Shown here in pieces: positions 25,856 to 33,956 of a DNA stretch of 53,385 nucleotides. The notes beneath the pieces were generated by a model. That model was not told the origin of the DNA. It did no database searches and saw nothing but the letters and a program-made list of their open reading frames with translations. The stretch lies in assembly GCA_020850945.1 (NCBI GenBank), contig JADZDR010000066.1, positions 1 through 53,385 on the forward strand. The letters are read 5' to 3'. Numbering within the stretch: position 1 is the first letter of the stretch; every line of letters begins with the position of its first letter. The position numbers and the translations under genes were made by a program. This stretch comes from Acidimicrobiia bacterium (GTDB lineage: Bacteria > Actinomycetota > Acidimicrobiia > UBA2766).

Positions 25856-26842
25856 TCAGCTCCGCTTCGATCCGCTGTGCGTGTCCTTGTCCGCCTTCTG
25901 TGCCCGCATCTCGCGGTTGATCTGGTCGAGGCGGTCGAGACGCGGATCTGCGCTCACCTGCGGCAACGAGTCGATGGAGCACTCGAACTCGCTGTAGACC
26001 TCTTTCACCATGCCTTCGATCCCGATCGGGGTCTCATCGAGGCTCTCGAGGAGCGCGTCGCTGCCCTCGTCGTACATGACGTATGAGCGGGGCCGTCCCG
26101 TGTACTCGCGATAGACGAGCTCGGCGCCGGTGTGCTTGCACACCTCGGTCGCGAGGTCGACGATGGTCACATTGTCGTCACAGATGTTGTAGAGGTGACA
26201 GCCCGGTGGGATGTCGACCGTGGCTGCCGCGGCGTAGGTGCGCACGGCGCGGGACAGGCGCAGCATCGGCCTGTTGTTGGTGCCTGCCCCGTCCACGAAC
26301 ACCTGTCCACGGCGCATCGCGGCCAGGGTCATGGCGTTGAGAACGAGATCGAGGCGGGGGTTGGGTCCGAGCCCGCAGATCGTTCCCTTGCGCAGGGCGA
26401 TGCGTACGGGGATCGTCGACGAACGCAGGATTCGTTCGGCACTCGCCTTGGACCGACCGTACGCCGAGACGGGCATGGGTCGAGTGTCGAGACGAGCGGG
26501 CTCGTCCGTGTTGCCCTCGAAGATCGAGGCGGACGATGCGAACACGAAACGCGGCAGGCCGACCTCCTCGGCATGCTCGATGAGGCGGCGGGTTCCCTCG
26601 CAGTTTGCGTCCCAGATCAGGTCGTCGGTGTCGGTCCACTCGGGTGCGAAACTGACACCGGCGAGGTGAACGACCGAGTCGAAACCCTCGAGGTCGGATT
26701 CCACGAGGTCGCGGATGTCGACCTGTCGCGTATGTGGTGCCTTCTGGAGGTCGTAGCCGACGACCTCGTGTCCACCCGCGATCAGGGTTTCGACCAGGGG
26801 CATTCCTATGTAGCCCGCCGATCCTGTGACCATCACACGCAT
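25856..26842 (-). CDS. NAD-dependent epimerase/dehydratase (extended SDR)
   Basis: The 328-residue sugar-nucleotide-modifying enzyme has the nucleotide motif MVTGSAGYIGMPL (about 4-16), HLAGVSF (about 60-66), SSASIFEG and the catalytic YGRSK (about 124-128). It is similar to UDP-glucose 4-epimerase-type enzymes, but the substrate is unknown. The ATG at 26842 has a strong AGGAGGG site, so the 170-codon upstream extension is rejected. It heads a two-gene operon with the RmlD-like reductase, convergent with the EPS operon and probably feeding it with activated sugars. Confidence 0.87.
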   Translation of the reverse strand: MRVMVTGSAGYIGMPLVETLIAGGHEVVGYDLQKAPHTRQVDIRDLVESDLEGFDSVVHLAGVSFAPEWTDTDDLIWDANCEGTRRLIEHAEEVGLPRFVFASSASIFEGNTDEPARLDTRPMPVSAYGRSKASAERILRSSTIPVRIALRKGTICGLGPNPRLDLVLNAMTLAAMRRGQVFVDGAGTNNRPMLRLSRAVRTYAAAATVDIPPGCHLYNICDDNVTIVDLATEVCKHTGAELVYREYTGRPRSYVMYDEGSDALLESLDETPIGIEGMVKEVYSEFECSIDSLPQVSADPRLDRLDQINREMRAQKADKDTHSGSKRS

Positions 26843-26989
26843 CGGGTGTCCCTCCTGTTCCGGAATCCGGACCGACCCGGCCGAATCGCGCACGAACGGC
26901 CGGTACCACGGATTCTCCTCAGAGGACTTCGACAGAGACCGCGGTCGCCCCTCCCGTCGACCCTCTCCTCTTCGGCATGCCCGAGGGTC

Positions 26990-27019
26990 TTGGGGGTCCG
27001 AGCACCTCGATCGGATACT
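26990..27019 (+). promoter_or_regulatory. Possible promoter TTGGGG-N18-GATACT for the LhgO-like gene
   Basis: TTGGGG (26990-26995) and GATACT (27014-27019) are 18 bp apart, and the -10 is 9 nt from the GTG start at 27029. The gene has no Shine-Dalgarno, so a leaderless or near-leaderless transcript is likely. Pattern match only. Confidence 0.4.
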
Positions 27020-27028
27020 CTCGGGCAC

Positions 27029-28231
27029 GTGGTGAGAAGTGGCGTCGTCGTCGTAGGAGGAGGCATCGTCGGGCTGGCGACGGCCCACGCCCTCGTGCGG
27101 GCACGACCCGGCCTCGAGGTCTGCGTGCTCGACAAGGAGCAGGCGCTCGCCGCGCACCAGACGGGCCACAACTCCGGTGTGATCCACTCCGGCCTGTACT
27201 ACCGACCGGGATCCCTCAAGGCCCGCCTCGCCGTCGCCGGCGCGCGGGCGATGGAGGAGTTCGCAGACGCGCACGGCATCCCCTATGAGCAGTGCGGGAA
27301 GGTGGTCGTCGCGACGAGCGACACCGAGGCTGCCCGTCTCGACGCCCTGCACGAACGCGGTCTCGCGAACGGAGTCCCGAACCGCCCGCTCGGGATCGCC
27401 GAGCTACGGGAACGTGAACCGCACTGTGCCGGGATCGCCGCCCTCCACGTCCCGTCCACCGGCATCATCGACTACGTGGCGGTGTGCGAGCGCCTGCGCG
27501 ATCTCGTCGAGGCGGCGGGTGGCGCCGTGCGGGGCGGGGCCGCCGTGACGGCGGTGCGTCATGTGGGCGGCGAGATCGTCGCCACGACCGCCCGGGGGGA
27601 GTACCGCTGCCGCACCCTCGTCAACTGTGCCGGCCTCCAGTCCGACAGGGTCGCCCGCTTGACCGGCGCCGAGCCCGGCCTGCAGATCGTCCCGTTCCGG
27701 GGCGAGTACTTCGAGGTCGTCCCCGCGCGGCGGCACCTCGTGCGCGACCTGATCTACCCCGTGCCGGATCCGTCGTTCCCCTTCCTGGGCGTGCACTTCA
27801 CGCGCATGATCTCGGGCGGTCTCGAGTGCGGGCCGAACGCCGTCCTCGCCCTCGCCCGCGAGGGCTACCGGTGGCGGGACGCCGATCTCGGAGATCTGGC
27901 CGAAATCGTCGGCTTCAGCGGCTTCCGCAAGCTCGCCCGCACCTACTGGCGGACCGGTTTGGGTGAGATCGTGCGTTCCCTCTCCAAACGGGCTTTCGTC
28001 CGCGCATTGCAGCGGCTCGTGCCGGACGTCCGCGAGACGGATCTCGTCAGAGCCCCCGCCGGGATCAGGGCGCAGGCGCTGCGGCCCGACGGCGAGCTCG
28101 TCGACGACTTCGCGATCGAGGTGCGGGGCCGGGTCGTCAACGTCCTGAACGCACCGTCACCCGCCGCCACCGCGTCTCTGCTGATCGGTGAGCACGTCGC
28201 GCGTGTCGTCACCGAGAGCATGGCGGCCTGA
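27029..28231 (+). CDS. lhgO: FAD-dependent L-2-hydroxyglutarate oxidase/dehydrogenase-like protein
   Basis: The 400-residue DAO-family flavoprotein begins with VVVGGGIVGLATAHAL (about 5-20), then has the diagnostic QTGHNSGVIHSGLYY segment (about 45-60) of LhgO, which oxidises L-2-hydroxyglutarate to 2-oxoglutarate and passes electrons to the quinone pool. The C-terminal GIRAQALRPDGELVDDF segment also matches that family. GTG 27029 or the adjacent GTG 27032 is the start; no ribosome site is present. A much longer open frame continues 900 bp upstream but is antisense to the epimerase and is not coding. Confidence 0.88.
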   Translation: MVRSGVVVVGGGIVGLATAHALVRARPGLEVCVLDKEQALAAHQTGHNSGVIHSGLYYRPGSLKARLAVAGARAMEEFADAHGIPYEQCGKVVVATSDTEAARLDALHERGLANGVPNRPLGIAELREREPHCAGIAALHVPSTGIIDYVAVCERLRDLVEAAGGAVRGGAAVTAVRHVGGEIVATTARGEYRCRTLVNCAGLQSDRVARLTGAEPGLQIVPFRGEYFEVVPARRHLVRDLIYPVPDPSFPFLGVHFTRMISGGLECGPNAVLALAREGYRWRDADLGDLAEIVGFSGFRKLARTYWRTGLGEIVRSLSKRAFVRALQRLVPDVRETDLVRAPAGIRAQALRPDGELVDDFAIEVRGRVVNVLNAPSPAATASLLIGEHVARVVTESMAA

Positions 28232-28251
28232 CGGACAGGCACGGGTGCCGA

Positions 28252-28584
28252 TCAGTCGGAGCCGAAGATCGGGCTGAGACGGATCCACGTGCGTTCGGAA
28301 CAGGCCGGGCAGCGCATCCAGTGCGAGTTGCGCATGACCGGAATCCATGCCCAGACGGGGAAGTGCGCCCGCGCCACGTCGACGACGGTCATACGCCGCG
28401 TGGCTCCACATGACGAGCACTCCGCTCTGATGCGACCGTTGCCGGACGCGGGAAGCGCGCGGGGCGTCGAAGAGAAGAAGACCTGGCGGCCGAACGGGTC
28501 GTCCTTGTGCGATTCTGACGCCTGCTGTGTGCCGGGCCTTGGCGTGGGGTCCACTCTCTTGGCCGTCCTGCGTCGCTCCGCCAT
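28252..28584 (-). CDS. Small zinc-ribbon protein downstream of parA
   Basis: The 110-residue protein has a basic N-terminus of about 30 residues and one zinc-ribbon signature: CSSCGATRR near residue 57 and CPACSERTW near residue 95, with the intervening aromatic MTVVDVARAHFPVW segment. I do not recognise a named family. AGGGGAG lies just before the ATG at 28584; a 45-codon upstream extension overlaps parA and is rejected. It follows parA by 16 bp on the same strand and is convergent with the LhgO-like gene. It may bind nucleic acid or a partner protein; no function is claimed. Confidence 0.75.
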   Translation of the reverse strand: MAERRRTAKRVDPTPRPGTQQASESHKDDPFGRQVFFSSTPRALPASGNGRIRAECSSCGATRRMTVVDVARAHFPVWAWIPVMRNSHWMRCPACSERTWIRLSPIFGSD

Positions 28585-28600
28585 TCGCCGCACTCCCCTT

Positions 28601-29467
28601 TCAGGGCCGAGGGCCCGGCCCGATCGGTGCCGGTTCGGTAACGGCACCTGTGAGATCGAGATCGACTGAGGATGGCGGGGGTGGTACGGCTGCATCGACC
28701 CCGTCCTCTTCGGGTTCACCCCACGTGCGCAGGCGGGCCGCGACTTCGAGGTATGCCTCTGCCCCCGGCACCTTCGGTGCCCGCTGGAAGATGGTCTCGC
28801 CGGCAGCGGGGGCCTCGGCGAAGCGCACGCTCTTGCGGATCGGGGGACCGATCACGTCGAGTCCGAACTGGTCCGAGACGTTTGCGAGGATCTCGCGGCC
28901 GAGGTTCGTGCGGGAATCGAACATCGTCGCGACGACACCGCGCAGGCGGAGGTGCGGGTTCGTGAAGGATCGCACGTCCTCGATCGTCTCGAGGAGGTGG
29001 CTCATGCCTCGCAGGCTGAGCGTCTCGCATTGGAGGGGGATGACGACCTCGTCCGCTGCCGTGAGGGCGTTGATCGTGAGGATGCCGAGCGAGGGTGGGC
29101 AGTCGAGGACGATGACGTCGTAGGCGTCCTCGACGGCACGCAGGGCCCGGGCGAGGGCGAACTCGCGGCCGGTCTTCGTGAGGAGGAATGCCTCGCTGCC
29201 TGCGAGGTCGATGGTCGCCGCCGCGACATGGCAGCCGTGGGCCTCCCACAGGACGTCCGTGATCGCGGAACGTCCCACGAGCACGTCGTGCAGGGATACC
29301 TCGAGGTCCTCGGGATCGATACCCATCGAGTACGTGAGGGCGGCCTGCGGATCGCAGTCGACGAGGAGGACACGGTCTCCCTGCGCCGCCCATGCCGCGC
29401 CGAGCGAGATCGTCGTGGTGGTCTTGGCGACCCCGCCCTTCTGGTTCGCCAACGCGATGACCGGCAT
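28601..29467 (-). CDS. Orphan ParA/MinD-family ATPase
   Basis: The 288-residue Walker-type ATPase has the deviant Walker A NQKGGVAKTTTTISL (signature Lys, about 8-22), switch I VDCDPQAALT (about 36-45) and Walker B VIVLDCPPSLG (about 118-128). These proteins dimerise on ATP and bind DNA non-specifically to position chromosomes, plasmids or protein complexes. No parB or parS-like array is nearby, and the partner gene is a small zinc-ribbon protein, so this is probably not the chromosomal origin system. The last 35 residues are Pro/Asp rich. The ATG has no ribosome site but has TAGAGT six bases upstream. Confidence 0.92.
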   Translation of the reverse strand: MPVIALANQKGGVAKTTTTISLGAAWAAQGDRVLLVDCDPQAALTYSMGIDPEDLEVSLHDVLVGRSAITDVLWEAHGCHVAAATIDLAGSEAFLLTKTGREFALARALRAVEDAYDVIVLDCPPSLGILTINALTAADEVVIPLQCETLSLRGMSHLLETIEDVRSFTNPHLRLRGVVATMFDSRTNLGREILANVSDQFGLDVIGPPIRKSVRFAEAPAAGETIFQRAPKVPGAEAYLEVAARLRTWGEPEEDGVDAAVPPPPSSVDLDLTGAVTEPAPIGPGPRP

Positions 29468-29473
29468 CCGGTC

Positions 29474-29479
29474 ACTCTA
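29474..29479 (-). promoter_or_regulatory. -10 hexamer TAGAGT at the parA start (leaderless candidate)
   Basis: On the minus strand, TAGAGT is followed by six bases and then the parA ATG, so the transcript would begin at the start codon. No Shine-Dalgarno is visible. It lies in the 106-bp divergent region with hyuA. A convincing -35 is not seen. Confidence 0.45.
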
Positions 29480-29573
29480 GTGATCTCGTGCGATCGTGCA
29501 CTCGTCGGCACAGGCGAAGCACAGCCACCTCACAGGGTGTGCCACAGACGTGCGCGCGTGGCAGGGTTCTCCC

Positions 29574-31457
29574 GTGCGGATCGTGGCGATCGACTCGGGC
29601 GGGACGTTCACTGACGTCGTTGCCTTCGGCGACGGCTCGTTCCACGCGACCAAGGTGCCCTCGACCCCGCACGACCCTGCCCTCGCCACCGTCGAAGCGT
29701 ATCTCACGGCCACGCGAGGCGGGCCGGCGACGGAGCTCCGCCACGGTACCACCGTCGCCACGAACACCCTGCTCGAACGGAGTGGGGCCCGCACGCTCCT
29801 CGTGACGACAGCCGGTTTCGGCGACGTGATCGAGATCGGCCGCCAGAGTCGTCCCGATCCCTACGACCACTTCGTCGACCGGCCGCCGGCCCTCGTTCCC
29901 CGCGAGCTGCGAATCGAGGTCGCCGAGCGTGTCGACCACCGCGGCCGTGTCCTCGTGCCGCTCGCCGCCGACGCCCTGCCCGCACTCGTCCAAACCGTCG
30001 CGTGCGCGGCTCCCGAGGCTGTCGCCGTCGTGCTCCTCCACGCGTACGCGAATCCCGAGCACGAGCGGCGTGTCGTGGCGGCTCTCGCCGCCGCCGGCCT
30101 CGACGCCGTGGTCGCATCCTCCGATGTCGCCCCCGAGTTCCGGGAGTACGAGCGGACTTCGACCACGGTGATGCACGCCTACCTCGCACCCCGAACGGCG
30201 GGCTATCTGAGGCGCCTCGACGGGGATCGGAGGCTCCCCGAGAGGGTGCTCGTGATGCGGTCGGCGGGTGGGCTGGGGCGTGCCGCCGATCTCGCGGGCC
30301 ACCCCGCGGACGCGTTGCTCTCTGGTCCGGCTGCCGGTGCCCTCGCGGCGGCCGCGGTCGCGCGGGCGGCGGGCCACGCCGACGCGCTGTCCTTCGACAT
30401 GGGGGGCACGTCGACCGACGTCTGTCTCGTCCGCGACGGCCGGCCCGAGGTGCGCGGGCTCACCGAGGTCGGGGGGCTTCCCTGTCTCGCTCCCGCCCTC
30501 GCCGTGCACACAGTCGGCGCAGGCGGCGGCAGCATCGCACGCCTCGACGCGGCGGGTGCGCTGCGGGTCGGGCCGGAGTCCGCAGGCGCAGATCCGGGTC
30601 CGGCCTGCTACGGACGGGGCGGGACGGAGCCGACCGTGACGGACGCTAACGCAGCCCTTGGCCGCGTCCGCGTCCTCGCCGGCGGCGCCCTGCCCCTCGA
30701 CATCGAGGCCGCCCGCGGCGCCCTCGACACACTCGGCGCAGGAGCCGCCGAAGCGGTCGGGGAGGTCGTGGAGGCGAACATGGAGCGCGCCCTCCGCCAT
30801 GTGTCCGTGCAGCAGGGCGTCGATCCGGGCGAGCTCGTCCTGATCGCTTTCGGCGGCGCGGGCGGTCTGCATGCCGCCGCCCTGTGCGCGGCGATCGGGG
30901 CACGGGCCGTCCTCGTGCCGCCCGCGGCCGGAGTCCTCTCGGCTGTCGGCCTGCTCGCTTCACCGGTGCGTGCCGATCGCGCCCACACGGACCTCCATGC
31001 CGTTGCGGAGTTCTCATCCGGCCGCTTCGCCGCACTCGCGGCCGACGCGGCCGGCGAGGTGGCGTGGGCAGGGGACCCCGTCGTGACCCTCGCCGCCGAC
31101 TGCAGGTATCTCGGCCAGAGTCACGAGGTGCGCGTCCCGATCGACGTGACCGACACCGCCGCAGACGTGGCGGACCGGTTCGCCGCCGCGCACGAGCGTC
31201 TCAACGGCTACGTGCGCGACGGGGCTCCCGTCGAGGTCGTGACGTTGCGGGCCCGGGCGGAGGTCCCGTCCTCGTGGTCTGCCCGCGAGGTCCTCGCATC
31301 CGCGGCGAGTTCCGTCCCGCCCCGCCTCCCGCAGCCGGTCGTGCCGGGACCTCATCTCGTCGAGGAGGCCGACTCGTGCACGTGGGTTCCGGCCGGATTC
31401 CTGGCACGCGAAGACGCGCTCGCAAACCTCGTGCTCACACCCGAGGCACCCGCATGA
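29574..31457 (+). CDS. Hydantoinase/oxoprolinase subunit A
   Basis: The 627-residue HyuA-type protein is the ATP-binding half of an enzyme that opens five-membered cyclic amides (hydantoins, N-methylhydantoin, 5-oxoproline). The acetate-kinase/actin-like fold is shown by IDSGGTFTDVV (about 5-15), HGTTVATNTLLER (about 62-74), the hydantoinase core SFDMGGTSTDVCLV (about 275-288) and FGGAGGLHAAALC (about 425-437). The GTG at 29574 gives the conserved start and has CAGGG upstream. The stop overlaps the hyuB ATG (ATGA), so both are made together. Exact substrate is unknown. Confidence 0.92.
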   Translation: MRIVAIDSGGTFTDVVAFGDGSFHATKVPSTPHDPALATVEAYLTATRGGPATELRHGTTVATNTLLERSGARTLLVTTAGFGDVIEIGRQSRPDPYDHFVDRPPALVPRELRIEVAERVDHRGRVLVPLAADALPALVQTVACAAPEAVAVVLLHAYANPEHERRVVAALAAAGLDAVVASSDVAPEFREYERTSTTVMHAYLAPRTAGYLRRLDGDRRLPERVLVMRSAGGLGRAADLAGHPADALLSGPAAGALAAAAVARAAGHADALSFDMGGTSTDVCLVRDGRPEVRGLTEVGGLPCLAPALAVHTVGAGGGSIARLDAAGALRVGPESAGADPGPACYGRGGTEPTVTDANAALGRVRVLAGGALPLDIEAARGALDTLGAGAAEAVGEVVEANMERALRHVSVQQGVDPGELVLIAFGGAGGLHAAALCAAIGARAVLVPPAAGVLSAVGLLASPVRADRAHTDLHAVAEFSSGRFAALAADAAGEVAWAGDPVVTLAADCRYLGQSHEVRVPIDVTDTAADVADRFAAAHERLNGYVRDGAPVEVVTLRARAEVPSSWSAREVLASAASSVPPRLPQPVVPGPHLVEEADSCTWVPAGFLAREDALANLVLTPEAPA

Positions 31458-33103
31458 CCACGCCGGGGCAGGGCACCCGTGCCGCGGCGGCACTCGCGGT
31501 CTGGCAGAACCGCCTCGCCGGGATCTGTGGCGAGATGGGGGCCGCCCTGCGTCGCGCCGCGTACTCCCCGAACATCAAGGAGCGTGAGGACTTCTCGTGC
31601 GCCGTCTTCGACGCGAGCGGCGAGCTCGTCGCGCAGGCGGAGCACATCCCCGTCCATCTCGGGTCGATGCCCGCAGCCGTGCGGGCCGCGCTCGACAGCG
31701 CGGGGCCCCTCGGTCCCGGCGACCAGGTCATCCTCAACGACCCGTTCTCCGGTGGCACGCATCTCAACGACATCACCTTCGTGCAGGCAGTCCACGACGA
31801 CGCGGGGGCCTGTCTCGGCCATGTCGCGAACCGGGCCCACCATGCCGATGTAGGCGGAGTCGCGGCGGGAAGCCTCAGCCTCGATGCCGTGGACACCGTC
31901 GCCGAGGGGCTGTGCCTGCCACCTGTCCTCGCGATCCGGCGGGGGGAGTGGGTTGGTGACCTGAGGCGCGTCATCCTCGCGAACACACGCACCCCCGTCG
32001 AACGCGGCGGTGATCTCGATGCGCAGTGGGGGGCGAACCGGACTGGTGCGGGGCGACTCGCGGAGCTCGGGCGCCGCTTCGGGAGCGATGCCGTGGCGCG
32101 TGCCATGGCCGCCGTCAACGACTACGGCGAACGGCGCATGCGCGCGGCCCTCGGTGAGGTGGGGGCCGTGACGGAGAGGTCGTTCGCGGACGTGCTCGAG
32201 GGCGTTGGAGGGGAGACTGCTCGCATCGAGGTGCGCGTCGCCGTCAGCGAGGGGCGCCTCCGAGCGGACTTCGCGGGGACGTCTCCTGCCCGACGCGGAC
32301 TCCCCTGCACGGTCGCGACCGTCACCCGTGCCTGCGTCGAGTACGCGGCCCGTGCCATGACGGACCCCGACGTGCCTCGCAACGGAGGCGCGTCCCGCTG
32401 CCTCGATCTCGTCGTCCCCCCCGGCAGCGTCGTCGCCGCCCTGCCCCCGACGCCGGTGGGCGCCGGGAACGTCGAGACGTCGCAGCGCATCGCCGACGTC
32501 CTCCTCGGCGCCCTCGCCCCGATCTTCCCCGCCCGGGCGTGCGCTGCCTCGCAGGGCACGATGAACAACATCCTGATCGGCGGTCTCCGCCACGCGCCGG
32601 GGACGACAGAGGGGGAGCGCTGGGACGTCGCCGGTGAGGATCCGTTCGTCTACTACGAGACGCTCGGTGGTGGCCAGGGGGGACGACCCGGCCGAGCTGG
32701 GGGGAGCGGTATCCACACCCACATGACCAACACGAAGAACACGCCGATCGAGGCTCTGGAACGGGCGTTCCCGCTGCGGGTCCTGCGCTACCGGCTGCGG
32801 CGAGGGAGCGGCGGTGCAGGATGGGCGCCAGGCGGCGAGGGGATCGAGCGTGACCTCCAGGTGCTCGAGGATGCGACGGTGTCGCTCATCACCGAGCGAC
32901 GCGTCTCGCAGCCGTGGGGCCTGGCGGGTGGCGGGCCGGGGGCGGTGGGGGAGAACTGGCTGCTCCCCGACGGCGACGAGAGCCGAGCCGAGTGCCTCCC
33001 CGACAAGTGCACGATCCAGCTCAAGGCCGGCGACGTCCTCCGAATGCTGACGCCAGGGGGTGGCGGGTGGGGCACCCGGACCTCCCCGGCTAGCTCGATG
33101 TAG
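31454..33103 (+). CDS. Hydantoinase/oxoprolinase subunit B
   Basis: The 549-residue HyuB-type protein is the partner catalytic subunit of the preceding gene. Family landmarks are SPNIKEREDFSCAVFD (about 38-53), AEHIPVHLGSMP (about 63-74), NDPFSGGTHLNDITF (about 96-110) and HHADVGG. The C-terminal part holds the expected GGWGTR-type Gly-rich end. Length is typical (500-600). The ATG is fixed by the ATGA overlap at 31454-31457. Together the pair probably uses ATP to hydrolyse a cyclic imide from nucleobase or peptide breakdown; no transporter or hydantoin racemase lies alongside. Confidence 0.92.
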   Translation: MTTPGQGTRAAAALAVWQNRLAGICGEMGAALRRAAYSPNIKEREDFSCAVFDASGELVAQAEHIPVHLGSMPAAVRAALDSAGPLGPGDQVILNDPFSGGTHLNDITFVQAVHDDAGACLGHVANRAHHADVGGVAAGSLSLDAVDTVAEGLCLPPVLAIRRGEWVGDLRRVILANTRTPVERGGDLDAQWGANRTGAGRLAELGRRFGSDAVARAMAAVNDYGERRMRAALGEVGAVTERSFADVLEGVGGETARIEVRVAVSEGRLRADFAGTSPARRGLPCTVATVTRACVEYAARAMTDPDVPRNGGASRCLDLVVPPGSVVAALPPTPVGAGNVETSQRIADVLLGALAPIFPARACAASQGTMNNILIGGLRHAPGTTEGERWDVAGEDPFVYYETLGGGQGGRPGRAGGSGIHTHMTNTKNTPIEALERAFPLRVLRYRLRRGSGGAGWAPGGEGIERDLQVLEDATVSLITERRVSQPWGLAGGGPGAVGENWLLPDGDESRAECLPDKCTIQLKAGDVLRMLTPGGGGWGTRTSPASSM

Positions 33104-33127
33104 CTCCCAGCGGTGGGCTCAGCTCGG

Positions 33128-33406
33128 TCAGATCCAGATGTCTCGGTAGGTGGCGGTCAGCCAGGACGCGCACTGCTCGTCGCTCCAGCCGTAGTCGCGG
33201 GTCAGTCGAACATAGGTGTCGGGGCTGCCGGCGAGTTCATCTCGGGGGCGGTCGGTGCGGACCCAGTGGAGGGGGAGGTCGTGTGCGTAGACCGGCTGCC
33301 AGTTCTCGCGGATCGATGCCACGATGGCGCGGCGGCACTCGGCGAGCTCCGCGTCGCTGGCGGCCCCGGCGTCGAGGGCGCCGAACAACCCGGCGAGCGG
33401 CCGCAA
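33128..33406 (-). pseudogene. 3' part of an unrecognised gene, probably 5'-truncated
   Basis: The frame has strongly biased, coding-like codon use and ends in a Trp-rich tail (YGWSDEQCASWLTATY near the C-terminus). The only start codon is a TTG at 33406 with no ribosome site. Upstream the same frame stays open without any ATG, GTG or TTG to at least 33566, straight through a repeated IS-like end. This is what is expected if an insertion or deletion replaced the true 5' end. I do not recognise the family. It is convergent with hyuB. Confidence 0.5.
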
Positions 33407-33489
33407 GGACCCATCGTCTGACTGAGGCGACTGGCTGCTCGTCGGGCACGCAGCGTCATCGCCGTGATCGTCGCGGCGGAGGTGTCGCC

Positions 33490-33566
33490 CGCCAGCTGCA
33501 TGGGACCACTTGAGCGGGTTCTCGCCAGGTAGATAGGACCACCGGTCGCCAGCTGCATGGGACCAC
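33490..33566. repeat. 20-bp direct repeats at an IS-like end
   Basis: The 20-bp sequence at 33490-33509 is repeated exactly at 33547-33566, and a related AGATAGGACCACC lies between them (33531-33543). Multiple short direct repeats ending in GGACCAC next to a transposase start are typical of IS21-family termini, where they bind the transposase. Confidence 0.7.
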
Positions 33567-33770
33567 CCCGGGGTCCACCGTCGTCGGTGTCGGGACCGGT
33601 CAACTCACCGCCGTTCGTGTCTCGACCCGGAAGGCGGTGTGCCTGGCGTTCAGGGAGGTCCCTGTGTTCGAGGTTCGTGAGGTGTTGAGGTTGTGGTTGG
33701 ACGGCCGGGGGTTGCGGTCGATCTCGGCGGTGACGCCGCCGGATCGCAAGACGGGCCCTTCGGTCTTCGC
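33490..33770 (+). mobile_element. Remnant of an IS21-family element (left end and start of istA)
   Basis: After the repeated end comes a GTG at 33637 and about 40 codons with FREVPVFEVREVLRLWLDG and DRKT. These match my knowledge of the IstA N-terminus of actinobacterial IS21-type elements, where a helix-turn-helix begins. After DRKT the resemblance stops and neither the rest of istA nor istB is present, so only a fragment remains. It sits between the mod operon and a truncated gene. Family identification is from memory and should be tested by alignment. Confidence 0.6.
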
Positions 33771-33956
33771 ACTCTCCGATCGCGTAGCTGCCGCGCCCAT
33801 CGCGTCGCTCCGGACCCAACGCACGGAGCGCGGCGATCGTCGCCACGTGCGATCCAGACGACCTCGGCCGCCTTGCTGCGATCGCGGCGTGTGTGAGCGT
33901 GGCCGACCTGGCCTCTTGAGCCGCGCCCGGGACGCCGGCGCGGGGCGGCGAAGAGG
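33771..33956. other. Intergenic, no recognisable gene
   Basis: Between the IS remnant and the end of modC I see no frame with coding character and ribosome site, and no convincing hairpin. It may be decayed element or gene DNA. Confidence 0.5.

Noticed and set aside
26132-27028. Long open frame running 900 bp upstream of the LhgO-like gene
   Set aside because: It is antisense to the epimerase gene, which has a strong ribosome site and full SDR motifs. The frame is open only because GC-rich DNA has few stops.
33104-33127. Weak hairpin after hyuB as a terminator
   Set aside because: The stem is only about five base pairs and there is no T-run.
33771-33956. Short plus-strand frame with a plausible C-terminus ending in VADLAS
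   Set aside because: No start, no ribosome site, and too short to distinguish from chance in GC-rich DNA.
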